Below, piece after piece: positions 34,718 to 44,151 of a stretch of DNA of 64,000 nucleotides. The stretch is from Lachnospiraceae bacterium (GTDB taxonomy: Bacteria; Bacillota; Clostridia; Lachnospirales; Lachnospiraceae): contig JAQUVX010000008.1 in the NCBI GenBank assembly GCA_028693165.1, forward strand, positions 62,001 to 126,000, read 5' to 3'. A model generated the notes under the pieces. The model did not search any database and was not told the DNA's origin. It saw only the letters and a list, made by a program, of their open reading frames with translations. Every line of letters begins with the position of its first letter. The first letter of the stretch is position 1. A program made the position numbers and the translations under genes.

Positions 34718-35950
34718 TCAGTCGCTGTAGGTTCCTTTTGATTTCACCAGCTTCGGACGATATCCGGCATCATTGAGCGCCTGAACGATCGCATCCTTGT
34801 GCTCGGTTCCCTCTGCCTCCAGCGTGATGCGCAGCTCCACAGCCGCATTGCGGTTGATGCTGATGAACTGGTTGTGTTCCAGTTTGATGACATTGCCGCG
34901 CGCTTCTGCCAGAAGTGCGGAAACCTTCGCCAGCTCGCCTGGCTTATCCGGCAGAAGAACGGATACCGTGAAAATACGGTCTCTCTGGATCAGGCCGTGC
35001 TGTACCACAGAAGACATGGTAATCACGTCCATGTTGCCGCCGCTTAAGATGGAAACGATCTTCTTTTTCTGTACGTTTAAGTGCTTTAAAGCAGCCACGG
35101 TCAAAAGACCGGAATTCTCCACGATCATCTTGTGGTTCTCCACCATATCGAGGAAGGCCACGATCAGCTCGGAATCCTCCACAGTAATAATATCGTCCAC
35201 ATTTGCCTGGATATACGGGAACAGCTTCTCGCCCGGACGCTTTACAGCCGTGCCGTCTGCGATGGTATTGACGCTCGGCAGGGTCAGGACATGTCCCTCC
35301 TTGATGGATTCCTGCATGCAGTTTGCTCCGGCCGGCTCCACGCCAATCACTTTGATCTTCGGGTTTAACAGCTTCGCCAGTGTGGAAACACCGGTGCAGA
35401 GTCCGCCGCCGCCAATCGGAACCAGAATATAGTCCACCGTCGGCAGTTCCTTGATGATCTCCATCGCGATGGTTCCCTGACCGGTCGCCACATCCAGATC
35501 GTCAAACGGATGAACGAAGGTATAGCCGTGCTCGTCCGCCAGCTTATAGGCATACTCACAGGCCTCGTCAAACACGTCTCCGTACAGCACCACTTCTGCT
35601 CCATAGCCGCGGGTGCGGTTTACCTTCATCAGAGGTGTGGAGGTCGGCATCACGATGGTTGCCTTGATTCCTGCCAGCTTTGCCGCATAGGCAACGCCCT
35701 GTGCATGGTTTCCAGCCGATGCCGTGATCAGGCCGCGTTCCTTCTCCTCTTCGGTAAGCGTGCTGATCTTGTAGAATGCACCGCGCACCTTGTATGCGCC
35801 GGTATACTGCATATTCTCCGGTTTGAAATATACCTTGTTGCCCGTCATGGAAGAAAAATACTCACTGTAAACCAGCTTGGTTTCCAGGGTAACTTTCTTG
35901 ACCTCCTCTGATGCCTCTTCAAATTTCTCCAATGTCAGTTCATTTTCCAT
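34718..35950 (-). CDS. ilvA: Threonine ammonia-lyase (threonine deaminase)
   Basis: A 410-aa PLP enzyme converting L-threonine to 2-oxobutanoate and ammonia. The PLP-Lys segment is TGAYKVRGAFYKI (about residues 49-62). The phosphate-binding loop is PIGGGGLCTGVSTLAKLLN. A C-terminal ACT domain (about 325-410) is present, FTVSVLLPDKPGELAKVSALL. Single ACT and short length resemble the catabolic-type TdcB/YgkU enzymes as well as IlvA, so a fermentative role is possible. It lies 17 nt upstream of the ClC gene and 21 nt after ftsY. Confidence 0.92.
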   Translation of the reverse strand: MENELTLEKFEEASEEVKKVTLETKLVYSEYFSSMTGNKVYFKPENMQYTGAYKVRGAFYKISTLTEEEKERGLITASAGNHAQGVAYAAKLAGIKATIVMPTSTPLMKVNRTRGYGAEVVLYGDVFDEACEYAYKLADEHGYTFVHPFDDLDVATGQGTIAMEIIKELPTVDYILVPIGGGGLCTGVSTLAKLLNPKIKVIGVEPAGANCMQESIKEGHVLTLPSVNTIADGTAVKRPGEKLFPYIQANVDDIITVEDSELIVAFLDMVENHKMIVENSGLLTVAALKHLNVQKKKIVSILSGGNMDVITMSSVVQHGLIQRDRIFTVSVLLPDKPGELAKVSALLAEARGNVIKLEHNQFISINRNAAVELRITLEAEGTEHKDAIVQALNDAGYRPKLVKSKGTYSD

Positions 35951-35971
35951 CTTCTTATCCTCGTTTTCCTT

Positions 35972-36913
35972 TTATGATTTCTTCACGTCAAACAATGCAT
36001 TCACATAATCTTCCGAATCAAACTTCTGCAAATCGTCGATCTGCTCCCCCACACCCACATACTTGACCGGAAGCCCAAGCTCCGACTGAATCGCCACCGC
36101 GATGCCGCCCTTGGCCGTGCCGTCCAGCTTCGTCAGAATGATGCCGGTAATGTCCGCCACCTCCATAAACTGTTTGGCCTGCGCCATGGCATTCTGCCCG
36201 GTGGTGCCGTCCAAAACCACTAACGTCTCCCGGTAGGCATCCGGATATTCCTTGTCGATGATCCGGTTGATCTTTTTCAGCTCTTCCATCAGATTCTTCT
36301 TATTGTGCAGACGTCCTGCCGTATCGCAGATCAGCACATCGGCATGGCGGGATTTGGCCGCTGCCACCGCATCGTAAATGACGGCTGCCGGGTCAGAACC
36401 CTCCTGCTGCGCGATGATCTCCACCCCGGCCCGGTTGGCCCACTCGGTCAGCTGCTCGATCGCAGCCGCACGGAAGGTATCCGCCGCCGCCAGAACCACT
36501 TTCTTTCCCTGATCCTTAAGCTGCCCGGCTAACTTGCCCACCGAGGTGGTCTTTCCGACACCGTTGACACCGATGACCAGTACCACGGAAGTGCGGTTTT
36601 CAAACTCGTAGGCATTCTCACCCAGATTCATCTGCTCTTTGATCGAATCGATCAGCAGCTGTTTGCAGGCGGCAGGCTCCTTGATGTGCTGTTCCTTCAC
36701 CTTCGTGCGGAGGTTTTCGATGATCGACATGGTGGTCTGGATTCCCAGATCTCCCATGATCAGCGTCTCCTCCAGCTCCTCATAAAAATCTTCATCGATT
36801 GCGGAAAAACCGCTGAAGATGGAGTCCATCCCGGATACGATATTGTCTCTCGTCTTGTTCAGCCCCTCGACCAGACGCCCGAAAAAGCCTTTTTTCTTTT
36901 CTTCCACTTGCAT
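35972..36913 (-). CDS. ftsY: Signal recognition particle receptor FtsY
   Basis: A 313-aa GTPase that docks SRP-ribosome complexes. It has only a short charged N-terminus ([19 protein letters not shown]) and lacks the long acidic A-domain of proteobacteria. G-domain motifs are [45 protein letters not shown] and [19 protein letters not shown]. It is adjacent to smc (7-nt gap) as in many Firmicutes, and works with Ffh encoded at 23-24 kb. Confidence 0.96.
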   Translation of the reverse strand: MQVEEKKKGFFGRLVEGLNKTRDNIVSGMDSIFSGFSAIDEDFYEELEETLIMGDLGIQTTMSIIENLRTKVKEQHIKEPAACKQLLIDSIKEQMNLGENAYEFENRTSVVLVIGVNGVGKTTSVGKLAGQLKDQGKKVVLAAADTFRAAAIEQLTEWANRAGVEIIAQQEGSDPAAVIYDAVAAAKSRHADVLICDTAGRLHNKKNLMEELKKINRIIDKEYPDAYRETLVVLDGTTGQNAMAQAKQFMEVADITGIILTKLDGTAKGGIAVAIQSELGLPVKYVGVGEQIDDLQKFDSEDYVNALFDVKKS

Positions 36914-36919
36914 TCCTCC

Positions 36920-39900
36920 TTATTGATCCAGCTGATCTTCGATCAGGTTGACCGATACCAGCGTCGATACGCCCTTCTCCTGCATGGTAATACCGTACAG
37001 ACGATCCGAAGCCACCATCGTGCCGCGTCGGTGGGTGATCACAATAAACTGTGTGTTTTTCGTCAGTTTATGTAAGTAGCCGGCGAAACGATCCACGTTG
37101 GAATCATCCAGCGCCGCCTCGATCTCATCCAACAGACAGAACGGGGACGGCTTTAGGTTCTGAATCGCAAAGAGCAGCGCAATCGCCGTCAGCGCCTTCT
37201 CTCCGCCGGAAAGCTGCATCATATTCTGCAGCTTCTTGCCCGGCGGCTGGGCGATGATCTGAATGCCAGCCTCTAAAAGATCTTCCTCCTCCTGCAAATC
37301 CAGCGTTCCGTGTCCGCCGCCAAACAGCTCCTTGAACACCCGGTCAAACTCGGTCCGGATCTCCTGGAATTTTTCCTCGAACTGCCTGCGCATACCCGCA
37401 TCCAGCTCCTCAATGATTTGTAACAGCGTCCCTTCTGCCTGAACCAGATCGTCGTGCTGGGTCTTCATAAACTCATAACGTTCCGAAATCTCTTTATAAT
37501 CTTCGATCGCGTTGACGTTGACATTGCCAAGGCCGCGGATCGCTGTCTTTAAGCTCTCGATCTGCTTTTTGATATCCGGCAGAGAGGTAAGCTCCGGGTT
37601 GCGGAGCGGTTCGGCCGCGCCAAAGGTCAGCTCATATTCGTTCCACATATAGTTGATCTGCGTCTCCTGGCGTTCCTCCAGCTTCTCCCTCTGATTCTGC
37701 AGCCGGAACAGATCCTTGTCCAGACGCGTCATCCGCTCCGACAATTCCTCTCGCTTGCGGAAGAAATCCTTTTGGCTGCCGGACATCGCTTCCTTTCGGG
37801 AACTCATTCCTTCCAGTTCGGCTGCCAGAAGCTCTTTCTGCTCCATGGCATTGGCGATCAGTTCCTGCAGATGTGCAATCTCAAGCTTCTTGCCGGCCAC
37901 GGTCTCATCGGAGTTGTGATTGCCGCTTTGCAGCTCGGTCAATTCGGAATCCAGCCGGGCGATTTCCTCCTCCACGCGGTGGATATTCTCCATCACGAAG
38001 TCCACCTTCTGTTTCAGATTCGCAGCCGCCAGACGGATATTTTCAAGCTCGTGGGCCATGGTTTCCCGAAGTGTCCGTTCGCTCTCCATCTGCATCGTCA
38101 TCTGTGCAACCTTCTGATTGACCTGATCCCCGTGCTGCACCAGCGCATCCGTGTCACGGATCAGCACCTGGCGGTTCTCTTCGATCTCACGGAGCTGCGC
38201 CTCCAGCTGGCTGTTCTCCAGCACCAGATCCTCCGAGGACTCCCGCACCTCATCGCGCTTGTCCTCCAGCTGCTGCACATTCATCTGACAGGTGTTGAGT
38301 GCCAGTGACACCTCGTGGCTCTCCTGTTTCAGCAGCCCGGATTCCTCCTTCTTCTCCTGGAACAGCCCCTCATTCATGGTCAGTTCCTTCTGAACCTGCT
38401 CACTGGATTTCAGCGCTTTCGTACAGATCGCTTCCAGCTCCTCAATCTCGCGCTTTCGTCCCAGCAGATTGCTGGAATTCTTGAATGCACCGCCGGTCAT
38501 GGAACCGCCCGCACTCAAAAGCTCTCCCTCCAGGGTGACGATGCGCAGCGAATATTTATATTTCTTTGCCAGGGTAATCGCATGATCAATGGTATCTGCC
38601 ACCACCACGCGGCCCAGCAGATACTTCGCCAGCACCTGATATTCCGGTGCCACATGAACCAGCTCACTGGCAAGTCCGATCACGCCCGGCTCCCGCAGCG
38701 CCTCCGGTTTGGTAAATCCGCCGCTTTGGCCGATACTCGTCAGGGGCAGAAAGGTAACGCGTCCGAATTTGTTCTTCTTTAAATATTCAATCAGCTGCTT
38801 GGCCGTCTGCTCCGAGTCGGTCACCACATTCTGAATGCTTCCGCCAAGAGCCGTCTCAATCGCTGTCTCATAGCGCTTGTCCGTGGTCACCAGATCCGCC
38901 ACGACTCCGTGGATTCCGCGGATGCGGTCCCGCACCTCCATCACCCGGCGAATGCTGTTGCCATAGCCCTCATAGCGCTCTGCCAGGTTGCGCAGTGATT
39001 CGAGGCGGGTGGTCGCAGTGTGATATTCCTGCTGCCGCTCATTCAAGTTGCGGCTCAGTCTCCGAACCTCCTGCTCATAGTGCTCCATATCCGCTTCGCA
39101 CGCCGTCTGCTTTTCCTGAAGCTCCTCCAGACGGCGTCTGGTTTCATCCAGCTTCTCCTGCTCCAGCAAAAGCTGCTCTTCCTGCACCGATTCATCGCTC
39201 TTGACCTTCAAAAGCTTCTGACAGACCTCCGAACGGCGCACCTGCACCTGCTCAAGCATCGCTTCATAGCGCTGTTCTTTCGCAGACAAAGATGCCTTCT
39301 CGTTTAAGCTGGCAATCATGCCGCTCTTGGCTTCCTCGATCTGCTGATCAAGAAGCATCAGCTCCTCGTCCTTTTTAAGCAGGTGTGCTTCTGCTGTTTC
39401 CTGCTCCTTCCGGCTTCTTGATGCCGCGTCGGTAATCCCGGCATTATCCTTCTGATAATCCGCAATCTGCTGCCGCTTTCCGGCCAGATCCTGTTCGATC
39501 GCCTGTATCCGGGAATTGATATGCTCGGCATTCATCTTCTCGGTATTGATCTGCTCGTTTAAGACATTAATCTGCCCTTCCAGATTGCCTTTTAACATCT
39601 CCGCCTGCGTCAGACTGGTGCGCTTTTCACCGATCTGGATGTCCAGTTCCCCGATTTCCTGCTCCAGATGTTCGTACTCGCTCTTCAAAGCTTCCGACTG
39701 CTTCGACGCGTCCTCCAAATCTCCGGATACAACGGTTTCCTTGCCTTCCACCTCTTTTAACTGGCCACTCAGGGACTCCGATTCCATGAGAAACAAATTC
39801 ACATCGTAGGTCTTCAGCTCTTCCTTTAAGCTTAAATATTTTCTCGCCGCCTCGGACTGACGGGCCAGAGGGCCGACCTGCTTCTCAAGCTCTGTCAAAA

Positions 39901-40480
39901 TGTCGCTGACACGAACCAGATTCTGCTTCTCATCCTCCAGCTTCTTCTGCGCCAGTGCCTTTCGGCGCTTGAATTTGACGATGCCGGCCGCCTCGTCAAA
40001 CAGCTCCCGACGTTCCTCTGGCTTACCGTTTAAGATCTTGTCGATCTGGCCCTGTCCGATAATGGAGTAACCCTCCTTACCGATACCGGTGTCGTAGAAC
40101 AGCTCGTTGATATCCTTTAACCGGCAGGCACTGCCGTTGATCTTGTATTCACTCTCGCCCGAACGGTACAGACGGCGGGAAATCGTCACTTCCTCATAAT
40201 CGATAGCAAGCTGATGATCCGCATTGTCCAGCGTGATTGCCACGAAGGCGAAGCCCTGGGGCTTTCTCAGCTCCGTTCCCGCGAAAATGACATCCTGCAT
40301 ACTGCCACCGCGAAGCTGCTTGACGCGCTGTTCGCCCAGTACCCAGCGGACCGCATCGGCTACATTGCTCTTGCCGCTTCCGTTTGGCCCGACAATGCCG
40401 GTGATTCCGTTGTGGAACTCAAACAGAATCTTATTTGCAAATGATTTGAATCCCTGTATTTCAATGCTTTTTAAATACAT
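36920..40480 (-). CDS. smc: Chromosome partition protein SMC
   Basis: A 1186-aa condensin ATPase that organises and separates chromosomes. The N-terminal Walker A is IVGPNGSGKSNVADAVRWVLG (about residues 30-50). Long coiled coils run from ~170-500 and ~670-1020. The hinge is between them (GIHGVVADLVTTDKRYETAIETALGGSIQ and similar). At the C-terminus the signature MQLSGGEKALTAIALLFA and Walker B PFCLLDEIEAALDDSNVDRFAGYL complete the ATPase head. Length is standard. Its start overlaps the rnc stop codon region by 10 nt, and ftsY follows, giving rnc-smc-ftsY. Confidence 0.97.
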   Translation of the reverse strand: MYLKSIEIQGFKSFANKILFEFHNGITGIVGPNGSGKSNVADAVRWVLGEQRVKQLRGGSMQDVIFAGTELRKPQGFAFVAITLDNADHQLAIDYEEVTISRRLYRSGESEYKINGSACRLKDINELFYDTGIGKEGYSIIGQGQIDKILNGKPEERRELFDEAAGIVKFKRRKALAQKKLEDEKQNLVRVSDILTELEKQVGPLARQSEAARKYLSLKEELKTYDVNLFLMESESLSGQLKEVEGKETVVSGDLEDASKQSEALKSEYEHLEQEIGELDIQIGEKRTSLTQAEMLKGNLEGQINVLNEQINTEKMNAEHINSRIQAIEQDLAGKRQQIADYQKDNAGITDAASRSRKEQETAEAHLLKKDEELMLLDQQIEEAKSGMIASLNEKASLSAKEQRYEAMLEQVQVRRSEVCQKLLKVKSDESVQEEQLLLEQEKLDETRRRLEELQEKQTACEADMEHYEQEVRRLSRNLNERQQEYHTATTRLESLRNLAERYEGYGNSIRRVMEVRDRIRGIHGVVADLVTTDKRYETAIETALGGSIQNVVTDSEQTAKQLIEYLKKNKFGRVTFLPLTSIGQSGGFTKPEALREPGVIGLASELVHVAPEYQVLAKYLLGRVVVADTIDHAITLAKKYKYSLRIVTLEGELLSAGGSMTGGAFKNSSNLLGRKREIEELEAICTKALKSSEQVQKELTMNEGLFQEKKEESGLLKQESHEVSLALNTCQMNVQQLEDKRDEVRESSEDLVLENSQLEAQLREIEENRQVLIRDTDALVQHGDQVNQKVAQMTMQMESERTLRETMAHELENIRLAAANLKQKVDFVMENIHRVEEEIARLDSELTELQSGNHNSDETVAGKKLEIAHLQELIANAMEQKELLAAELEGMSSRKEAMSGSQKDFFRKREELSERMTRLDKDLFRLQNQREKLEERQETQINYMWNEYELTFGAAEPLRNPELTSLPDIKKQIESLKTAIRGLGNVNVNAIEDYKEISERYEFMKTQHDDLVQAEGTLLQIIEELDAGMRRQFEEKFQEIRTEFDRVFKELFGGGHGTLDLQEEEDLLEAGIQIIAQPPGKKLQNMMQLSGGEKALTAIALLFAIQNLKPSPFCLLDEIEAALDDSNVDRFAGYLHKLTKNTQFIVITHRRGTMVASDRLYGITMQEKGVSTLVSVNLIEDQLDQ

Positions 40481-41166
40481 TCTTCTTCCCTCAGCTTCAG
40501 AATTCCATGATAAGCCGCAACCGCCTCCGCCGCCTTCTTGGTTCGTCCTTCCCCTCTTCCCAGTTCTTCCTCGCCCAGCTTCGCGCGAACCTCAAAGGTC
40601 TTGTTGTGATCCGGCCCTTCCTCCTTCAAAACCTCATATTCCAGTTTCTCCGTCATCGAAGCCTGAACCATCTCCTGCAGGATAGTCTTGCTATCATAAA
40701 AGAGCTGCTTATGCTCAATGTCATTCGTGATGAAATTTTGAATGAACTCTTTTGCATTAGCAAAACCACCATCCAGATATATCGCACCAATCAATGCCTC
40801 CAGTGCGTCGGATACCACAGAATTCCGTCCGCGTCCCCCGGTCGCCTCCTCACCCTTTCCAAGGAGCAGATAGTTTCCAAGCTCGATGACGGATGCACAG
40901 TAAGCCAACGTCGGTTCACACACCACACTGGCACGAATCTTGGTCAGCTCTCCCTCCGGCTTGTCCGGATACTTGCGAAACAGGAAATCGCTGGAAGCCA
41001 CCTCAAGCACGGCATCCCCCAGAAATTCCAGGCGTTCATTGCAGCATTTCTTTTCCAGACGATGTTCGTTGGCGTAAGAGCTGTGTGTCATCGCCTGAAA
41101 CAACAGCGTCTCATTCTGGAATTGATACCCGATTCGGGTTTCCAGTTCTCTTAAATTCTCATTCAT
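40471..41166 (-). CDS. rnc: Ribonuclease III
   Basis: A 231-aa double-strand RNA endonuclease for rRNA and mRNA processing. The catalytic signature NERLEFLGDAVLEVASSDFLF gives the Glu and Asp. The second acidic set is around GRGRNSVVSDALEALIGAIYLDGG. The C-terminal dsRNA-binding domain (about 160-228) holds LEYEVLKEEGPDHNKTFEVRAKLG and GEGRTKKAAEAVAAYHGIL. ATG 41166 has AAGGAG six bases before it; the longer frame upstream is discarded. Its mRNA leader carries a strong stem (41189-41228), which could be a self-control site. Confidence 0.95.
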   Translation of the reverse strand: MNENLRELETRIGYQFQNETLLFQAMTHSSYANEHRLEKKCCNERLEFLGDAVLEVASSDFLFRKYPDKPEGELTKIRASVVCEPTLAYCASVIELGNYLLLGKGEEATGGRGRNSVVSDALEALIGAIYLDGGFANAKEFIQNFITNDIEHKQLFYDSKTILQEMVQASMTEKLEYEVLKEEGPDHNKTFEVRAKLGEEELGRGEGRTKKAAEAVAAYHGILKLREEECI

Positions 41167-41188
41167 AGCATTCTCCTTCTCTGATTCA

Positions 41189-41228
41189 GGGAAAGGGGCG
41201 CGCATTTATCTGCGGCAGCCCCTCTCCC
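41189..41228 (-). promoter_or_regulatory. Long stem in the acpP-rnc intergenic leader
   Basis: In the minus-strand RNA GGGAGAGGGGC pairs with GCCCCTTTCCC (11 bp, one G-U), followed inside by a CGCA/TGCG extension. No T-run follows, so it is not a clear terminator. It ends 23 nt before the rnc start codon, so RNase III could cut or bind its own leader, as known for E. coli rnc; that is inference. Confidence 0.5.
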
Positions 41229-41244
41229 CAAAACGGTACCTTCT

Positions 41245-41475
41245 TTAATTCAATGCGTTCTTGATCTGATCTACCGCATCGCCGACGGTCACGATCTGCT
41301 CTGCTGCCTCCGTCGGGATCTCGATGTCAAATTCCTCCTCGATTCCCATCACGATCTGAAAGATGTCCAGAGAGTCTGCCCCCAGATCCTCCACAAACGT
41401 GGTGTCCAAAGTGATATCTGCTGTCTCCACATTCAGTACCTCTGCGATGATGCCCTGTAACTTCTCAAACTCCAT
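41245..41475 (-). CDS. acpP: Acyl carrier protein
   Basis: A 76-aa carrier of growing fatty acyl chains. The phosphopantetheine Ser is in [19 protein letters not shown] (DSLD). The protein is very acidic and short, as expected. The chain begins [16 protein letters not shown]. It sits 12 nt after plsX and before rnc, the classical plsX-acpP-rnc order minus fab genes, with AGGAGA before the start. Confidence 0.96.
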   Translation of the reverse strand: MEFEKLQGIIAEVLNVETADITLDTTFVEDLGADSLDIFQIVMGIEEEFDIEIPTEAAEQIVTVGDAVDQIKNALN

Positions 41476-41487
41476 AATCTTCTCTCC

Positions 41488-42510
41488 TTATTTTTTGTTT
41501 TCTATGGCCTGTTCTTCGGCATCCAGGCTTTCCTTGATTTTCTCATTGATCTTCTGTTCCTTGAAGGTCACACACTGTATGATGGAATTGCTGATCTCAC
41601 CCGCTTTGGCACTGCCGTGGGTCTTGACTACCAGCCCCTTCAGTCCCAGCATCGGTGCTCCGCCATACTGTGCTGCATCAAACGCCTTTAACGTCTCCTT
41701 CAGAGCCGGTTTCACGAGCAGTGCTCCGATCTTGCTGCGCAGCGTGCTCATCATACCTTTCTTGATCATGCTGATCAAAACTGCTCCGGTTCCCTCGTAC
41801 AGCTTCAGAATCACATTGCCGGTAAACGCCTCACACACGATGACATCTGCGCCGCCGTGCGGAATCTCCCTGGCCTCGATGCTTCCGGTGAAATTCAGAT
41901 CCGTGCATGCTTTCAGCAGCGGGAAGGTCTCCTTTACCAGAGCATTGCCCTTCTCCTCCTCCGCGCCGACATTCACAATGCCGACTCTTGGTTTGCTAAT
42001 ACCTATTACATGCTCCATGTAAATAGAACCCATGCGTGCAAACTGCACCAGATGGGAGGATCGCGCGTCTACATTGGCTCCCGCATCCAGAAGAAGGGAC
42101 ACGCCCTTTTCCGTCGGAATCAGCGCACCGAAGGGTGCACGCTCCACGCCCTTGATCCGGCCCACGATCATCTGACCGCCCACCAGAACCGCTCCGGAAT
42201 TGCCGGCCGATACGAATGCATCTGCCTCTCCCTGTTTGACCAGGTTCATGCCGACCACCATGGATGAATCCTTCTTTTTGCGGATCGCATTGACCGGATG
42301 TTCATCGGTCTGGATGGTCTCGGAAGCCGGAACCACCTGAATCTGCTCTTTGGTAAAGGAATATTTGCTTAATTCCTGCCTGATGGCCTCTTCCTGCCCA
42401 ACCAGCAGAACCTGAATATCCTGCCTGCGTGACACCGCATCTGCCGCACCTTTTATAATCTCGCCAGGTGCATTGTCTCCCCCCATAGCGTCTACTGCAA
42501 CTTTTATCAT
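41488..42510 (-). CDS. plsX: Phosphate acyltransferase PlsX
   Basis: A 340-aa enzyme making acyl-phosphate from acyl-ACP for PlsY. It begins IKVAVDAMGGDNAPGEIIKGAADA. SLLLDAGANVDARSSHLVQFARMG and GALIPTEKGVSLL are core blocks, and CEAFTGNVILKLYEGTGA is near residue 240. ATG 42510 is selected because AAGGAG is 7 nt upstream and the Rossmann-like start is at the N-terminus. A short CCGGC/GCCGG hairpin lies just before the ribosome site. Promoter at 42556-42584. Confidence 0.95.
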   Translation of the reverse strand: MIKVAVDAMGGDNAPGEIIKGAADAVSRRQDIQVLLVGQEEAIRQELSKYSFTKEQIQVVPASETIQTDEHPVNAIRKKKDSSMVVGMNLVKQGEADAFVSAGNSGAVLVGGQMIVGRIKGVERAPFGALIPTEKGVSLLLDAGANVDARSSHLVQFARMGSIYMEHVIGISKPRVGIVNVGAEEEKGNALVKETFPLLKACTDLNFTGSIEAREIPHGGADVIVCEAFTGNVILKLYEGTGAVLISMIKKGMMSTLRSKIGALLVKPALKETLKAFDAAQYGGAPMLGLKGLVVKTHGSAKAGEISNSIIQCVTFKEQKINEKIKESLDAEEQAIENKK

Positions 42511-42555
42511 GCCGTTTCTCCTTTCCGGCTGATGCCGGTAATCCATTCCTTAAAT

Positions 42556-42584
42556 ACTATACTAAATAATGTTTTGTAAATCAA
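42556..42584 (-). promoter_or_regulatory. Promoter of plsX-acpP-rnc-smc-ftsY
   Basis: TTGATT, 17-nt spacer, TATAGT on the minus strand, about 46 nt before the plsX start codon. The sequence around the -10 carries a TTAGTA half-site, but I do not call a FapR box. Confidence 0.6.
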
Positions 42585-42627
42585 TATATAAATCTTCTTT
42601 TTTTGCTGCGTCCTGCGAATTGTAAAC

Positions 42628-42672
42628 AGGAAAAAGCCCCGGGAGCCAAATGCAGCCCCGGGGCTTTTTCCT
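42628..42672. terminator. Terminator of the sulfotransferase-thioredoxin operon
   Basis: CAGGAAAAAGCCCCGGG (from 42628) pairs with CCCGGGGCTTTTTCCTG (to about 42673), a stem of about 16 bp with a 12-nt loop. On the minus strand it carries T-rich flanks. It lies 12 nt after the sulfotransferase stop codon and ends that transcript before plsX. Confidence 0.92.
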
Positions 42673-42684
42673 GTTTCCTATCGT

Positions 42685-44115
42685 TTATACCTGACCGTCT
42701 GTCACGCAGGCGTCAATCTTAAAGTTGTATCCCATGGTACCTTCCACCTCTGTCATCGACGGAATCGCGCTGTCGGAAGCTCCCGGCACACGGAAATCAT
42801 GACAGTTCAGTCTCTCGACCGGAGTCTCAACCGGCTTCTCAACCTGCGGAACATAGTCATATGGGTAACGGTACGCACGGTAAACCATCTCGCGCATGCC
42901 CTCAAACGGAGCGATGAACTCCCATACCACTTCCTTCTCCGGAGTCACCTCGAACATACGCATATAGCAGCCCTCGCAGATCAGGGTGTTGCCGTTTGGC
43001 AGTCTCTGTGCGGAACTGATCAGCGGACTGTAAAACTTGGAATTTGCAACCAGTCCCAGCATTCCGCCGAAGGACAGTCCCTTGAACTCCCATACAAGCT
43101 CCAGGGTCACCGGATCAATCTCCACGATACGGGAATGATCACGGATATCCGACTTTCCGCCGTCGGTAGTGGTTCTGCTCGGCATACCATACCCGGCCCA
43201 GCCGCCGTTATCGAAGATCAGGATGTTGCCCTCGCCCGGCAGTCCCTTCGGGATCATGTGGCAGTGATGCTGACCGATGATCTGGCCGATGATGCGAAGC
43301 TCTTTGGATTTGGTAAAGTCCGGTCCGATCTGCCATACGATCTTGCCGGTTTTTTTGCTGATGATCGCCATGATATTGGCCTCGCGCGCATCCCAGATGA
43401 TATTGTCCGGATGGAAACGCTCGTCACCTGCATCGTACCATTTGTTCGGTCCCAGCATACTCATGGAGTTGATGTGCATCCAGTCGCCCTGGCCGCCGCC
43501 GTTCTCATGGTTGTTTGGATTGCGTGCCAGCACGTTCTTCGCGATCTCGTCAAAGCCAAGCTCCGCGAAGTGCTTGCTTGCATGCCACTCCCACACGATA
43601 TTGCCTTCCCAGTCAACCTCGATGAACACGTCGTCCAGCAGGCGATGCTCACTGATCTTCTTGTTGTAGACATCCTCATGACACAGGATCAGGGTGTTGC
43701 CGCTGTCGGTCTTGCACTCCATCCCCGGCACATAATAGCCGACCGGATTGCCCTCACGCTGATAGTCATGATGCTGACGTGCGATCCAGCGCTTGTCGCC
43801 TTCATCGTCCACTTCTTCTTTTTTGTCAAATTTCCATACTACCTTGCCGTCCCAGTCAATCTGTACCAGATCAGTCTGATCCTGATACCCGAATTTCGGA
43901 TCACGCAGTCCCAGACTTCCCATCAGATAGCCGCCCGGAAGCAGTTTGTTCGGGAATCCCTGAACACCCTTCCAGCATTTCACAACATTGCCGTTCATGT
44001 CAACCAGAATGGCTCCGATGCCCTGGCACTGCATCAGGGTGTAGCCGTTCCATGCTTTCTCAGGATTGTAGATCGTCGTTCCCATCGGATAAACACTGTA
44101 AAGTCCCATTTTCAA
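42685..44115 (-). CDS. Aryl-sulfate sulfotransferase-like protein (no signal peptide)
   Basis: A 476-aa protein of the ASST (arylsulfotransferase) family, which moves sulfate directly from a phenolic sulfate to another phenol without PAPS. Key ASST residues appear to be present. DWMHINS gives His214, the likely sulfate-accepting His region. GQHHCHMIPKG gives His286, just before GNILIFDNGG. Arg329 lies in HSRIVEIDP. RLPNGNTLICEGC near the end is a propeller-repeat motif. The beta-propeller also shows repeated VVWEF/IVWEW blades. No signal peptide or anchor is visible, unlike the periplasmic E. coli enzyme, so a cytoplasmic site is inferred. Eight or so Cys residues are notable. It lies 36 nt after the thioredoxin gene, in the same transcript. 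Confidence 0.8.
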   Translation of the reverse strand: MKMGLYSVYPMGTTIYNPEKAWNGYTLMQCQGIGAILVDMNGNVVKCWKGVQGFPNKLLPGGYLMGSLGLRDPKFGYQDQTDLVQIDWDGKVVWKFDKKEEVDDEGDKRWIARQHHDYQREGNPVGYYVPGMECKTDSGNTLILCHEDVYNKKISEHRLLDDVFIEVDWEGNIVWEWHASKHFAELGFDEIAKNVLARNPNNHENGGGQGDWMHINSMSMLGPNKWYDAGDERFHPDNIIWDAREANIMAIISKKTGKIVWQIGPDFTKSKELRIIGQIIGQHHCHMIPKGLPGEGNILIFDNGGWAGYGMPSRTTTDGGKSDIRDHSRIVEIDPVTLELVWEFKGLSFGGMLGLVANSKFYSPLISSAQRLPNGNTLICEGCYMRMFEVTPEKEVVWEFIAPFEGMREMVYRAYRYPYDYVPQVEKPVETPVERLNCHDFRVPGASDSAIPSMTEVEGTMGYNFKIDACVTDGQV

Positions 44116-44151
44116 AATCCTCCTTATGTAATATGAATTTTAACGCACCCC

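Noticed and set aside
42540..42600. FapR-like operator upstream of plsX
   Set aside because: Only a TTAGTA half-site is present; the full inverted repeat is missing.
42799..44136. A 445-codon plus-strand frame opposite the sulfotransferase gene
   Set aside because: Fully overlapped by a gene with clear family motifs; His/Leu-rich composition is typical of an antisense shadow.
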